This document shows, piece after piece, positions 18,336 to 26,112 of a DNA stretch of 64,000 nt (within the stretch, counting starts at the first letter, position 1; every line of letters starts with the position of its first letter). The translations under genes and the position numbers were made by a program. The stretch covers positions 62,001 through 126,000 of the forward strand of contig NZ_JAHXYR010000009.1 of assembly GCF_019969845.1 (NCBI RefSeq). Direction: 5' to 3'. The notes beneath the pieces are model-generated. The model did no database searches. It was not told the origin of the DNA and was given only the letters and a program-made list of their open reading frames with translations. This stretch comes from Sphingobacterium sp. GVS05A (GTDB lineage: Bacteria > Bacteroidota > Bacteroidia > Sphingobacteriales > Sphingobacteriaceae).

Positions 18336-19829
18336 ATGAAACGTAATAATAACACTATGATATATACATTCTTGTTGTCCTGTTTGATCACGGCAACATC
18401 TTGTAACCGTGATAGCTTCACACCCTCACAAGGTGATGATATCAAAAAATCTGGCGATGTCACTATTGTGATGACTAATACAAACCGAGCCTATGATCTG
18501 ACAAAAAAATATGTCGATTTTAGTACAAAGTTTAATATGTCGCCCAGCACAATTACCTTAAATCCCGCTCAGAAGTTTCAGACAATGGACGGATTTGGTG
18601 CAGCTATTACCGGTTCTACCTGTTATAATCTAATGAAAATGAGTAAGGAGGATCGGACGAAATTTCTTACGGAAACTTTCTCCGATAAGGACGGTATGGG
18701 CATGAGCTATATTCGTATTGCTATCGGATGTTCTGATTTTTCATTGAGCGAGTATACGTGTTGGGACAAAGAAGGAAAGGAAAATTTTGGGTTGCAGTCT
18801 GAAGAAACACAATATGTCATTCCCGTGTTGAAAGAAATACTGGCCATCAATCCAAACGTCAAAATCATGGGTTCACCATGGACTCCGCCAAAATGGATGA
18901 AGGTCAATAATCTGACAGATTTAAAACCTTTCGATTCTTGGACTAGCGGTCAGTTAAATCCGAGATACTATCAGGATTATGGTTGGTATTTTGTACAATG
19001 GCTTCAAGCAATGAAGAAGGAGGGCATTAATATTTATTCAATTACTGTTCAAAATGAGCCATTGAATCGAAAAAATTCTGCTTCAATGTACATGTCATGG
19101 CAGGAGCAACAAGCATTTATTAAACAATCTCTAGGTCCACAGCTCAAGGCTGCAAGTATTGCGACGAAGATCTACGCGTTTGACCATAATTATAATTACG
19201 ATAATATGGCCGATCAGGAAGATTATCCTATTAAAATCTATAATGACGCCGGGGCGGCTTCCTTTATCGCTGGAGCGGCTTATCACAACTATGGGGGAGA
19301 TAAAGCCGAGCTAATTGATATTCATAATCAACGTCCGGATAAGGAGCTGGTCTTTACAGAGACATCGATCGGCGAATGGAATGACGGGCGTAACCTTAAC
19401 AAGCGTTTGATGGAAGATATGCGCGAAGTAGCGTTGGGAACGGTCAATAACTGGAGCAAGGGTGTTATTGTTTGGAATTTGATGTTGGATACTGATAAGG
19501 GGCCGAATCGCGAAGGTGGTTGTCAAACCTGTTATGGTGCTGTCGATATTAGCAAATCAAATTATAAGAGCATCACACGCAACTCGCATTATTATATTGT
19601 AGGCCATCTTTCATCTGTAGTTAAATCCGGAGCGACACGAATTGGCGCTACAGGATATACAGCAGAAGGGCTGGTTTATAGTGCCTTTCAAAATACAGAT
19701 GGTACCTACGCTATGGTGTTGTTAAATGAATCGAATGATAACCGGAAGATTACGCTGGCAGATGGTAAAAATCATTTTAGCTACGAGGTGCCCGCAAATT
19801 CAGTCGTCTCTTATCGTTGGAAAAACTAA
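18336..19829 (+). CDS. GH30 glycoside hydrolase, probable endo-beta-1,6-glucanase (GH30_3-like)
   Basis: A 497-residue lipoprotein from the ATG at 18336 (an upstream TTG at 18330 and a downstream ATG at 18357 are alternatives); Cys in ATSC is the lipid site. The catalytic domain starts TMDGFGAAITGS. Acid/base is Glu241 in TVQNEP, the nucleophile is Glu342 in VFTETSIGEW, and the C terminus forms the GH30 beta-sandwich. The sequence type resembles the glucosylceramidase/beta-1,6-glucanase branch. In Bacteroides a similar SusC/SusD/GH30_3/lipoprotein set degrades beta-1,6-glucan such as pustulan and yeast wall glucan. That activity is therefore inferred here; other beta-glucosidic or beta-xylosidic activities within GH30 cannot be excluded. 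Confidence 0.85.
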   Translation: MKRNNNTMIYTFLLSCLITATSCNRDSFTPSQGDDIKKSGDVTIVMTNTNRAYDLTKKYVDFSTKFNMSPSTITLNPAQKFQTMDGFGAAITGSTCYNLMKMSKEDRTKFLTETFSDKDGMGMSYIRIAIGCSDFSLSEYTCWDKEGKENFGLQSEETQYVIPVLKEILAINPNVKIMGSPWTPPKWMKVNNLTDLKPFDSWTSGQLNPRYYQDYGWYFVQWLQAMKKEGINIYSITVQNEPLNRKNSASMYMSWQEQQAFIKQSLGPQLKAASIATKIYAFDHNYNYDNMADQEDYPIKIYNDAGAASFIAGAAYHNYGGDKAELIDIHNQRPDKELVFTETSIGEWNDGRNLNKRLMEDMREVALGTVNNWSKGVIVWNLMLDTDKGPNREGGCQTCYGAVDISKSNYKSITRNSHYYIVGHLSSVVKSGATRIGATGYTAEGLVYSAFQNTDGTYAMVLLNESNDNRKITLADGKNHFSYEVPANSVVSYRWKN

Positions 19830-19840
19830 ATAACGGGATT

Positions 19841-21175
19841 ATGAAAAGATATCTCATCAATATACTATTGGGAACAATAGCTGTTGTAAGTTCTTGTAAA
19901 AAGGATGAAAAATATGTCTATCAAATTGGTGATCCCAAAATTGAATTGAAATCAGCTATTTCTGCTGCTCATTTTGGGGATAGTCTCGTATTTAATATTC
20001 ATGTATCGGATAGTGAAGTCGCGTTATCTACACTGAAAGCTCAATTATATTTTACGGATGACAAGGTTGCCGAAATGACAATTCGCACAAAGGAGAATGG
20101 CGATTATAGCGGAAAAATTTACGTCCCTTTTTTGAAAGATATTCCAGACGGGAAAGCTACGATTAAGTTTGTTTTGCAGAATATTAGTCAGAAAAAAACC
20201 GAACAATCCTTTGATATAGACTTAAGCCGTCCGGATTTTCCTTATCTCACTTTGGTTACCGAATCAAAGTCCTATCGGATGGAGAAAACAGGTCGAAATC
20301 AATATGCGGCCAAAGAGAATTTTCCGTTTTCTGTAAAAGGATATATTCAAGCGCCAAAGGTTGGTGAGCAGGGAAATAGCATGAATTTTGGATGGGTCAA
20401 TAATGCCGTTACACTCGGATCCACATTGGATATTCCTTTCTCAAATTCGACCTCTGGTGTGTATAGTATCGCATTGAATACGTTGACTTATCAGGCATCA
20501 CCATTTATTGTCGCTTATGCAATCGATGGGACAGTATTTAGTCGTCTTGATGATACACATTTCAAGGCGGAACTGAATATGACCAAGGGTAATGCGGTTA
20601 CGATAGATGGTATCGAGGATCTAAAAGATTGGTGGATTGATCCGGATTTCTTCAGCCAATCAGCTGACGGGGCTATTACTTTCAATGGTGTTAACGGAAA
20701 ATACCGGATTACAGCAGACTTCGCGCTAAAGTATTTTGTCGTTGAAGCAATGGCCGGAAATGACCTTGCTAAATTGCAGGAAGATGGAACTGGAGCCGTG
20801 TGGATTATTGGAGAAGGTGTTGGAAAACCAAAAGTATCCAATAATCAGGTGGGCTGGAATACAGATAAAGCACTCTGTTTAGCCCCATTGGGTAATAAAA
20901 AGTACCAAATTACATTTAGAGCAGGCGAGTCTATCAACACCGATAATATCAATTTTAAGTTTTTCCATCAGAAGGGCTGGGGTGGAGAATTTGGTGGTAC
21001 GGATGTTACAACCTCAAGTGATTTAGTTTTTGTTGGTGATGGTAAAAATGGACGTGATTCCGGAAATTTGGGTATCAAAACTGGTAAAATGCTAGAAGCT
21101 GGAAAAACCTATTTATTCATGCTGGATTTAACTGCCGGTAATAAAAAAGCAGTGCTTACAGTTATACCAAAATAA
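19841..21175 (+). CDS. SusE/SGBP-like surface glycan-binding lipoprotein
   Basis: About 444 residues from the ATG at 19841; the frame extends upstream into the GH30 gene, but the ATG at 19841, 11 bp after that stop, begins a lipoprotein signal (lipobox VVSSC). An N-terminal Ig-like region (VYQIGDPKIELKSAISAAHFGDSLVFN) is followed by two beta-rich repeats resembling the tandem domains of SusE/SusF-like proteins found beside GH30 genes (DUF5125/DUF5121 type, from memory). Several Trp clusters (DLKDWWIDPDFF, HQKGWGGEFGG) are candidates for sugar stacking. It probably binds glycan on the cell surface and completes the SusC-SusD-GH30 operon. The role is inferred from position and layout. Confidence 0.75.
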   Translation: MKRYLINILLGTIAVVSSCKKDEKYVYQIGDPKIELKSAISAAHFGDSLVFNIHVSDSEVALSTLKAQLYFTDDKVAEMTIRTKENGDYSGKIYVPFLKDIPDGKATIKFVLQNISQKKTEQSFDIDLSRPDFPYLTLVTESKSYRMEKTGRNQYAAKENFPFSVKGYIQAPKVGEQGNSMNFGWVNNAVTLGSTLDIPFSNSTSGVYSIALNTLTYQASPFIVAYAIDGTVFSRLDDTHFKAELNMTKGNAVTIDGIEDLKDWWIDPDFFSQSADGAITFNGVNGKYRITADFALKYFVVEAMAGNDLAKLQEDGTGAVWIIGEGVGKPKVSNNQVGWNTDKALCLAPLGNKKYQITFRAGESINTDNINFKFFHQKGWGGEFGGTDVTTSSDLVFVGDGKNGRDSGNLGIKTGKMLEAGKTYLFMLDLTAGNKKAVLTVIPK

Positions 21176-21193
21176 TCTGTTTTTTGATTTTTC

Positions 21194-21223
21194 AGTCCCC
21201 AGGTAAAACCTTACCTGGGGACT
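21194..21223 (+). terminator. Stem-loop terminator of the GH30 PUL
   Basis: A perfect 13-bp stem AGTCCCCAGGTAA (21194-21206) pairs with 21211-21223 over an AACC loop, 18 bp after the last PUL gene. The T tract after it is weak, but the position and stem strength fit a terminator. Confidence 0.7.
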
Positions 21224-21241
21224 ATATTGTTCCTATTGAAT

Positions 21242-21272
21242 TTGTTTAATCAAGGATTCATTTATATATTTG
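21242..21272 (+). promoter_or_regulatory. Bacteroidota promoter of the copper locus
   Basis: TTG at 21242-21244 and TATATTTG at 21265-21272 match the -33/-7 pair with a 20-bp spacer. The ATG of the small Cys protein follows 13 bp later. Confidence 0.55.
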
Positions 21273-21285
21273 CCGAACTCACAAG

Positions 21286-21666
21286 ATGAAAGCTAGACAG
21301 TTCATATGGATTTTATTGCCTTTGATGCTCCTCCAGAGCTTCTCAACAGTATGGCTGTGGTCCATTTTTGAGCTCAATCGAGATTACATTGCACGCTACG
21401 AATGTATCAACCGTTTCAATGAGAACGCCCTTTCGTGTAGAGGACAATGTATCCTAATGAAAAAAATGCGTGAACACGAAGAAAAGGAGCAAAAGAACCT
21501 TGAATCACGTATTATCGATGTCGTTTTTATCAATAACTCCCAGAATTTTGACTTTAAGGTCTCTTCTTTATTTCAAGAAGATGTTGCGGAACGCTCGTTC
21601 CCTGAATACAACGAAAATTATTCTTACAGACCTATTTTTACCATTTTCCATCCTCCATTAGTTTAA
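21286..21666 (+). CDS. Small membrane protein with CxxR…CxGxC motif, first gene of the copper locus
   Basis: 126 residues. One hydrophobic N-terminal helix (FIWILLPLMLLQSFSTVWLWSIF) is followed by a motif with three Cys: YECINRFNENALSCRGQCILMKK, then a charged helix (MREHEEKEQKN) and an aromatic tail (SYRPIFTIFHPPLV). Proteins with the same plan (N-R-D-x-I-A … C-x-N-R … C-x-G-x-C) are familiar from Bacteroidota next to TonB receptors, but no function is known to me. The well-matched promoter upstream and the copper-related genes downstream suggest metal sensing, binding or delivery. The Cys arrangement could hold a thiophilic metal. Reality of the gene is well supported; function is not. Confidence 0.7.
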   Translation: MKARQFIWILLPLMLLQSFSTVWLWSIFELNRDYIARYECINRFNENALSCRGQCILMKKMREHEEKEQKNLESRIIDVVFINNSQNFDFKVSSLFQEDVAERSFPEYNENYSYRPIFTIFHPPLV

Positions 21667-22099
21667 ATTCATTTTAAGGAATCATCATGAGTTTTTTGTT
21701 GTTCACGTAGAGCGACAAATAGTTCCTCGTGGTCACCTCATCCTGTTTAAGGAATAGTTTATTCCGATGAAACCATCATGATTTTTCAATCTTATAAGAG
21801 AACGAATAACCGAGCAAAGCGAGCTCATGAATGCCGCTGAAAACACACACTCGACGAATAAATCTGATCGCTTCATCACAACTGAATAAAAAATTAAACG
21901 GATGAAAACTTTATTTAAACAGGTTATCGGCTTTTTAGATGTCGGATTCCAGTTAATTTAGAAGATTCTACGGATAGGCTATGTATTGTTATCCCTTTTT
22001 GTTGGGCATACCTTTCTGTCGTCGTTTTTGTTGTCTTCTAACTATACTTACCCTACACTAAGATGAGTCTCCTGTTAACTAAGCTAAGATGGTATTTTT
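21667..22099 (+). other. 433-bp gap in the copper locus, no convincing gene
   Basis: No credible coding region. A 19-codon ORF at 21902-21961 (MKTLFKQVIGFLDVGFQLI, then TAG) continues in frame after the stop with another hydrophobic stretch, so it may be a decayed small membrane gene; this is weak. The stretch also holds GGAATA/TATTCC (21751-21765) and copy A of the dispersed repeat described separately. Confidence 0.4.
21770..21880 (-). repeat. Dispersed intergenic repeat, copy A
   Basis: Read on the minus strand it begins GTGATGAAGCGATC, has a central TCATGAGCTCGCTTTGCTCGG hairpin region, and ends TCATGATGGTTT. The same start, central hairpin and end occur at 28552-28684 and 49758-49829 with variable spacing. 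Identity is limited to these blocks. Confidence 0.45.
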
Positions 22100-23044
22100 A
22101 TGAAGGTAAGTATATTGATAAAAACAATAGTTTTTTATGTTGCTATAACATGCGTATTTCTCGGATCATGTACAAAGGGAAAAACAAATTATGAAGCCGA
22201 AAGAGGGGAAGTGGTTGAAGAAGATGTTGAATTTAAAGAGGTTACAAACTTTGTAAGCGCTGGTTACACGATTAGCATCGAGGCGTTGAATGGCGTATTG
22301 TATCGCGGTTATAATGATATCCGCGTGAGAATCAAGAACACGCAAACGAATACTCCTCTGGAAGTGTCCAGCATTACATTTTTGCCAATCCAGACTGCTG
22401 TTTCAGGAGAGAAAAGATCATGTCCAAATCAGTATAATTTCAGTTATAAATCGGACGATAAGTATTTCTCGGGTTATACAGTTTTTACCAGCGAAAGTGG
22501 TGCGGAGGGCAGTTGGGAAATCAATGTCAATTTTACAGTTGGCAGTCAAAATTTCTCTGTGATACAAGAAGTATTGGTCCGACAACAAACCAATAAAAAT
22601 CTGAATATGACTATGTTCAGAGGGAAAGATGATGAGCAATATGTCATAGCATTGGTTTCTCCAAAGAAGCCTAGTGTTGCTGAAAATAAATTGGTCGCTG
22701 GTATCTATAAATTGAATAAGCCACTTGATTCTTCATCGAAGAGCATCGCTGATCAATTGCAGTTTTCCTATTCGCAAGTCGATCGTTATACACTGAAGTT
22801 AGACCCACGTATGCCTGAACCGTCTATGGGCAATCACTCGTCTCCCAATAATAAAGATTTGATACAGGAAGCGGATGGTTTATATCATGGTATTGTGAAT
22901 TATACGATGACAGGCAACTGGACCTTAAATTTCATCTTGTTGAATCCAGATGGAAAAGTAATCCGTGGTACCGAGGTGCCAAAGGATTTTACCCCGGGAG
23001 TAGAGGGTCGTAAAAGTGAGTTGTACCTTGATATCCTATTCTAA
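22100..23044 (+). CDS. YtkA/FixH-like two-domain lipoprotein of the copper locus
   Basis: 314 residues, lipoprotein signal with lipobox FLGSC. The body contains two similar beta-sandwich units. The first begins about residue 55 (FVSAGYTISIEALNGVLYRGYNDIRV); the second begins about residue 180 and ends DPRMPEPSMGNHSSPNN…YHGIVNYTMTGNWTLNF, the pattern of YtkA/FixH-like domains, whose Met and His residues can bind copper. It ends 5 bp before the TonB receptor gene, so it is cotranscribed with it. The likely site is the periplasmic or outer surface of a membrane, where it could pass copper to or from the receptor. The domain assignment is by pattern; metal binding is inferred. Confidence 0.7.
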   Translation: MKVSILIKTIVFYVAITCVFLGSCTKGKTNYEAERGEVVEEDVEFKEVTNFVSAGYTISIEALNGVLYRGYNDIRVRIKNTQTNTPLEVSSITFLPIQTAVSGEKRSCPNQYNFSYKSDDKYFSGYTVFTSESGAEGSWEINVNFTVGSQNFSVIQEVLVRQQTNKNLNMTMFRGKDDEQYVIALVSPKKPSVAENKLVAGIYKLNKPLDSSSKSIADQLQFSYSQVDRYTLKLDPRMPEPSMGNHSSPNNKDLIQEADGLYHGIVNYTMTGNWTLNFILLNPDGKVIRGTEVPKDFTPGVEGRKSELYLDILF

Positions 23045-23049
23045 GAGTT

Positions 23050-25038
23050 ATGAAGAAACTAAGTGTTATTCTTTTTATTCTTTCTCTTGGATTGAAAGTA
23101 CATGGGCAAAGCATCCCAGTAAAAAGAGATACAACGAGACGTTTGGGGGAAGTCAATGTTGAAGCGGCGATCAAGCGAAAGATTGAAAGTGACATGAAAA
23201 TGGCCGTCTCCGTCGATGAATTTTTGGCTTCATCAGACAATATCAGCTTTATCAAACGTGGGGCCTATGCATGGGAACCCTTACTGAATAACATGAGTAC
23301 TGAGCGTTCCACAATCACAATTGATGGTATGCATATTTTTGGTGCCTGCACAGATAAGATGGACCCCATAACTTCCTACGTGGAAAGCAATAACCTTTCT
23401 TCCATTGATATTAAATCTGGGCAAGAAGGGAATATGCATGGCGCGACAGTGGCTGGAAGTATTGATCTCAAAAGGAGAAGTACGCCTTTTGGTCTGCAAC
23501 AAAAAGTAGGTGGTGCGTATCAGACAGGTTTTGAGTTTAACAATAAACAAGTATTTAACCTTGGAAATCTATTCTATTCAACAGATAATTTCGTTGCTGA
23601 TGGTAGTATTGCCTTTCGTAAAGTCGGTAATTATTATGACGGAAACAACAAGGAAGTACTGCACTCGCAATATAATAAACTGAATGCATCATTGGGTCTA
23701 GCCTATAAGACAAGTCCACTTTCTGCCATCAGGGTAGATGCGATATTTGATCGGGCAAAAGATGTTGGCTTTCCAGCTTTACCGATGGATCTATGGTTAT
23801 CACGGGCGATTATTACATCAGCATCCTATAAGCAATTGTTTGAGGAAGGGATGGTAAAAGTGTGGGATACCAAAGTTTATTTCAATGCCGTGGAGCACTA
23901 TATGGATGATACGACACGGCCGGAGAATTTGGTACATATGGATATGCCCGGATGGAGTACAACCTATGGATTGGTGTCAAAAATAAATTTAAAGAAAGAC
24001 CGATATTCTTCAGAAGTACAGCTAAATGCTTATGATAATCTTTCGATAGCGGAAATGCGGATGTACCCACAGGATCGATCCAAACAGACCATGTTTGCCT
24101 ATAGCTGGCCCTGGGTAACAACCCGTTTTGCGAGTCTTGCAATGAATAATTCCTGGGAGATTTCAGATCGGAGTAAAGTGAACTTGGGTGGATCGTTGGG
24201 CTGGAACTACAATTATTCTAAATATGTGGAATTTAACTGGATTTTTCATCCGGGAGCACCGCAAAAAAAGAATAGATGGCTTCCAGGGCTACATGCCAGT
24301 TACGAGTTAAACTTAAATCAGTTTGATATTTCTGTCGGAACAGGGTTTGGACATCGTGCACCATCCGTTTCCGAAGCCTATGGTTATTATATCTACAATA
24401 GCTTTGACCGTTACGATTACATCGGAAACCCTGATCTCAAAAATGAAATCTCTTATGAGGTTAATGCCAGTGTTGGATTCAAAACGGAAAAGCTAAGTGT
24501 ATCCGCAAAAGTGAACTACTTCTACATCGACAATTATATCATCGGACGGATTTTGAGTTTAGGAAGTCCTATGAATTATCAATCCGTTGGTGTGAAGGGT
24601 TATACATCTTTAAAGTATGGGACGCTGTTTAATACAGCGATGAGCATAGATTATAAAGTCCTGGATAACCTGCATTGGAAAGCGGTGCTAACCTACGCTA
24701 GAGGTAAGGACGACGAAGAGGGGAATCTCCCTTTTATACGGCCGTTAAGCTATCAGACAGCACTTCATTATGGCTATAAAAGAATAGGCTTGCGGACTTC
24801 ATTAAATGGGGATTTTGCCCAGACCAATTACAGTCCAGCCTATGGTGAAGATCAAACGGCTTCCTATAAAATATGGAACTTATCTGCGGATTACAGTTTC
24901 AGCCTCGGCAAGTTCAAATCTGTCTTTCAGGTTGGAGCTGAGAACCTGTTGAATGAATATTATAGTACCTATGCGGATTGGGGAAATATTCCGCGAATGG
25001 GACGGAATATTTTTACCTCCCTAAAAGTCAATTTTTAA
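23050..25038 (+). CDS. TonB-dependent copper receptor, OprC/NosA-like
   Basis: 662 residues: signal peptide (ending KVHGQ), plug domain (RLGEVNVEAAIKRK, GAYAWEPLLNNMSTERSTITIDGMHIF), then a beta-barrel ending in Phe. The plug contains GACTDKMDP, giving C100-x3-M104, and a barrel loop contains EHYMDD, giving H283-x-M285. This CxxxM plus HxM pair is the copper site described in Pseudomonas OprC. A further Met cluster, HMDM, lies at 296-299. There is no CarboxypepD-like N-terminal domain, so it is not of SusC type. Neighbours are copper-linked on both sides (YtkA-like, MbnP, MbnH). Uptake of copper ions across the outer membrane is the best call; both motifs are directly visible. Confidence 0.85.
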   Translation: MKKLSVILFILSLGLKVHGQSIPVKRDTTRRLGEVNVEAAIKRKIESDMKMAVSVDEFLASSDNISFIKRGAYAWEPLLNNMSTERSTITIDGMHIFGACTDKMDPITSYVESNNLSSIDIKSGQEGNMHGATVAGSIDLKRRSTPFGLQQKVGGAYQTGFEFNNKQVFNLGNLFYSTDNFVADGSIAFRKVGNYYDGNNKEVLHSQYNKLNASLGLAYKTSPLSAIRVDAIFDRAKDVGFPALPMDLWLSRAIITSASYKQLFEEGMVKVWDTKVYFNAVEHYMDDTTRPENLVHMDMPGWSTTYGLVSKINLKKDRYSSEVQLNAYDNLSIAEMRMYPQDRSKQTMFAYSWPWVTTRFASLAMNNSWEISDRSKVNLGGSLGWNYNYSKYVEFNWIFHPGAPQKKNRWLPGLHASYELNLNQFDISVGTGFGHRAPSVSEAYGYYIYNSFDRYDYIGNPDLKNEISYEVNASVGFKTEKLSVSAKVNYFYIDNYIIGRILSLGSPMNYQSVGVKGYTSLKYGTLFNTAMSIDYKVLDNLHWKAVLTYARGKDDEEGNLPFIRPLSYQTALHYGYKRIGLRTSLNGDFAQTNYSPAYGEDQTASYKIWNLSADYSFSLGKFKSVFQVGAENLLNEYYSTYADWGNIPRMGRNIFTSLKVNF

Positions 25039-25069
25039 AAAAATCAATCACATTTAAATAACACATACA

Positions 25070-25936
25070 ATGAAAAAATTAACGAACTATCTAATTTTAT
25101 CTGCTGTTTCATTAATAATGATTTCCTGTAGCAAAAACGATAACAACCCCGTAGCAAATAATATTAGCTTACATTTTAACAATACATTTAAAAATAACAC
25201 CATTGTCCTTGGAGGAGCTGAATCTACTGATGCTACCGTTACCACATCAGAAAAGGATCAAGCACACCACCTCTCGGAACTTAAGTACGTTGTCAGTAAT
25301 ATTCGACTTGTTAAAACAGATGGGACTGAAATTCCTTACAATGTAAATGACCTGGATAAAGGGGCTACTGTGGTTAACCAAAGCAAGCAAGCGAGTTTGG
25401 ATTATGTATTGACCAATATACCTGTAGGGGAGTATCGTCAGCTCAAATTTGGATTAGGGGTAAAGCAAGAAATCAATACATTGGATCAGGTCAGATTTCC
25501 GCTGTTTTATGCTGCAGCGGGAGCTAATGATACCGATATGATGTGGCAATGGGCTACGGGATATCGATTTACGAAGATCGAAGGATTTTATGGCGGTGAA
25601 AATAATGCATTTCAGGTGCACACTGGAAGTACACTGAATGGAGAGGGAGGTAAACCTGAAACATATACGCAGGGCGTGGATGCTTATCGCGATATCACAT
25701 TGGATCTAACGACGACTGCTGTTGTGGGAAGCAATACACCTAAAATCACGATCAAAGCTGACTTTGATAAACTCTTAAGTGGAAAAACAAAAGTAATCCT
25801 AACGTCGAAAAACGCAACAACACCGAGCCTTCATAGCAGCATGGCAGCCATGGAAGTGTTTGTAAACAATATTGGTGGTGATGGTAAAGAGGATAAAAGC
25901 GGCATGTTTTCTGTCGAGCGTGTCGAAAATAATTAA
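25070..25936 (+). CDS. MbnP-family copper-binding lipoprotein
   Basis: 288 residues with lipobox IMISC. The fold features match MbnP: VSLHF-type first strand (NISLHFNNTFKNNTIVLGG), HHLSELKYVVSNIRLVKTDG, LTNIPVGEYRQLKFGLGV, and MMWQWATGYRFTKIEGFYGG with Trp159 and Trp161. In the characterised MbnP a Trp is oxidised to kynurenine by the di-haem partner MbnH and copper binding depends on this. The TonB receptor gene ends 31 bp upstream and the di-haem gene follows after 176 bp containing a stem-loop. Several His residues could supply ligands. The family call is strong. Which Trp is modified, and whether it is modified here, cannot be read from sequence. Confidence 0.85.
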   Translation: MKKLTNYLILSAVSLIMISCSKNDNNPVANNISLHFNNTFKNNTIVLGGAESTDATVTTSEKDQAHHLSELKYVVSNIRLVKTDGTEIPYNVNDLDKGATVVNQSKQASLDYVLTNIPVGEYRQLKFGLGVKQEINTLDQVRFPLFYAAAGANDTDMMWQWATGYRFTKIEGFYGGENNAFQVHTGSTLNGEGGKPETYTQGVDAYRDITLDLTTTAVVGSNTPKITIKADFDKLLSGKTKVILTSKNATTPSLHSSMAAMEVFVNNIGGDGKEDKSGMFSVERVENN

Positions 25937-25955
25937 AGGAAATATAAATTGATAG

Positions 25956-26020
25956 CAGGGCCATCAGGAACTTAGGAATATTCAGATTGGAATGTCTGTG
26001 CTGTTCCAATGATGGCCCTG
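25956..26020 (+). other. Long stem-loop between mbnP-like and mbnH-like genes
   Basis: CAGGGCCATCA (25956-25966) pairs with TGATGGCCCTG (26010-26020), and GGAAC (25967-25971) with GTTCC (26003-26007), enclosing about 31 bases. No T tract follows, so it may be a weak terminator, a processing site or a stabiliser that sets the ratio of the two gene products. Confidence 0.55.
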
Positions 26021-26112
26021 TCTTAACATAAAATCTAACAGACCCTTTGTTCGTTAGTAGGGAACTATAGCGGTATAATACCCCGATTCTTATTTGCAAA
26101 TCATTTATTCGA

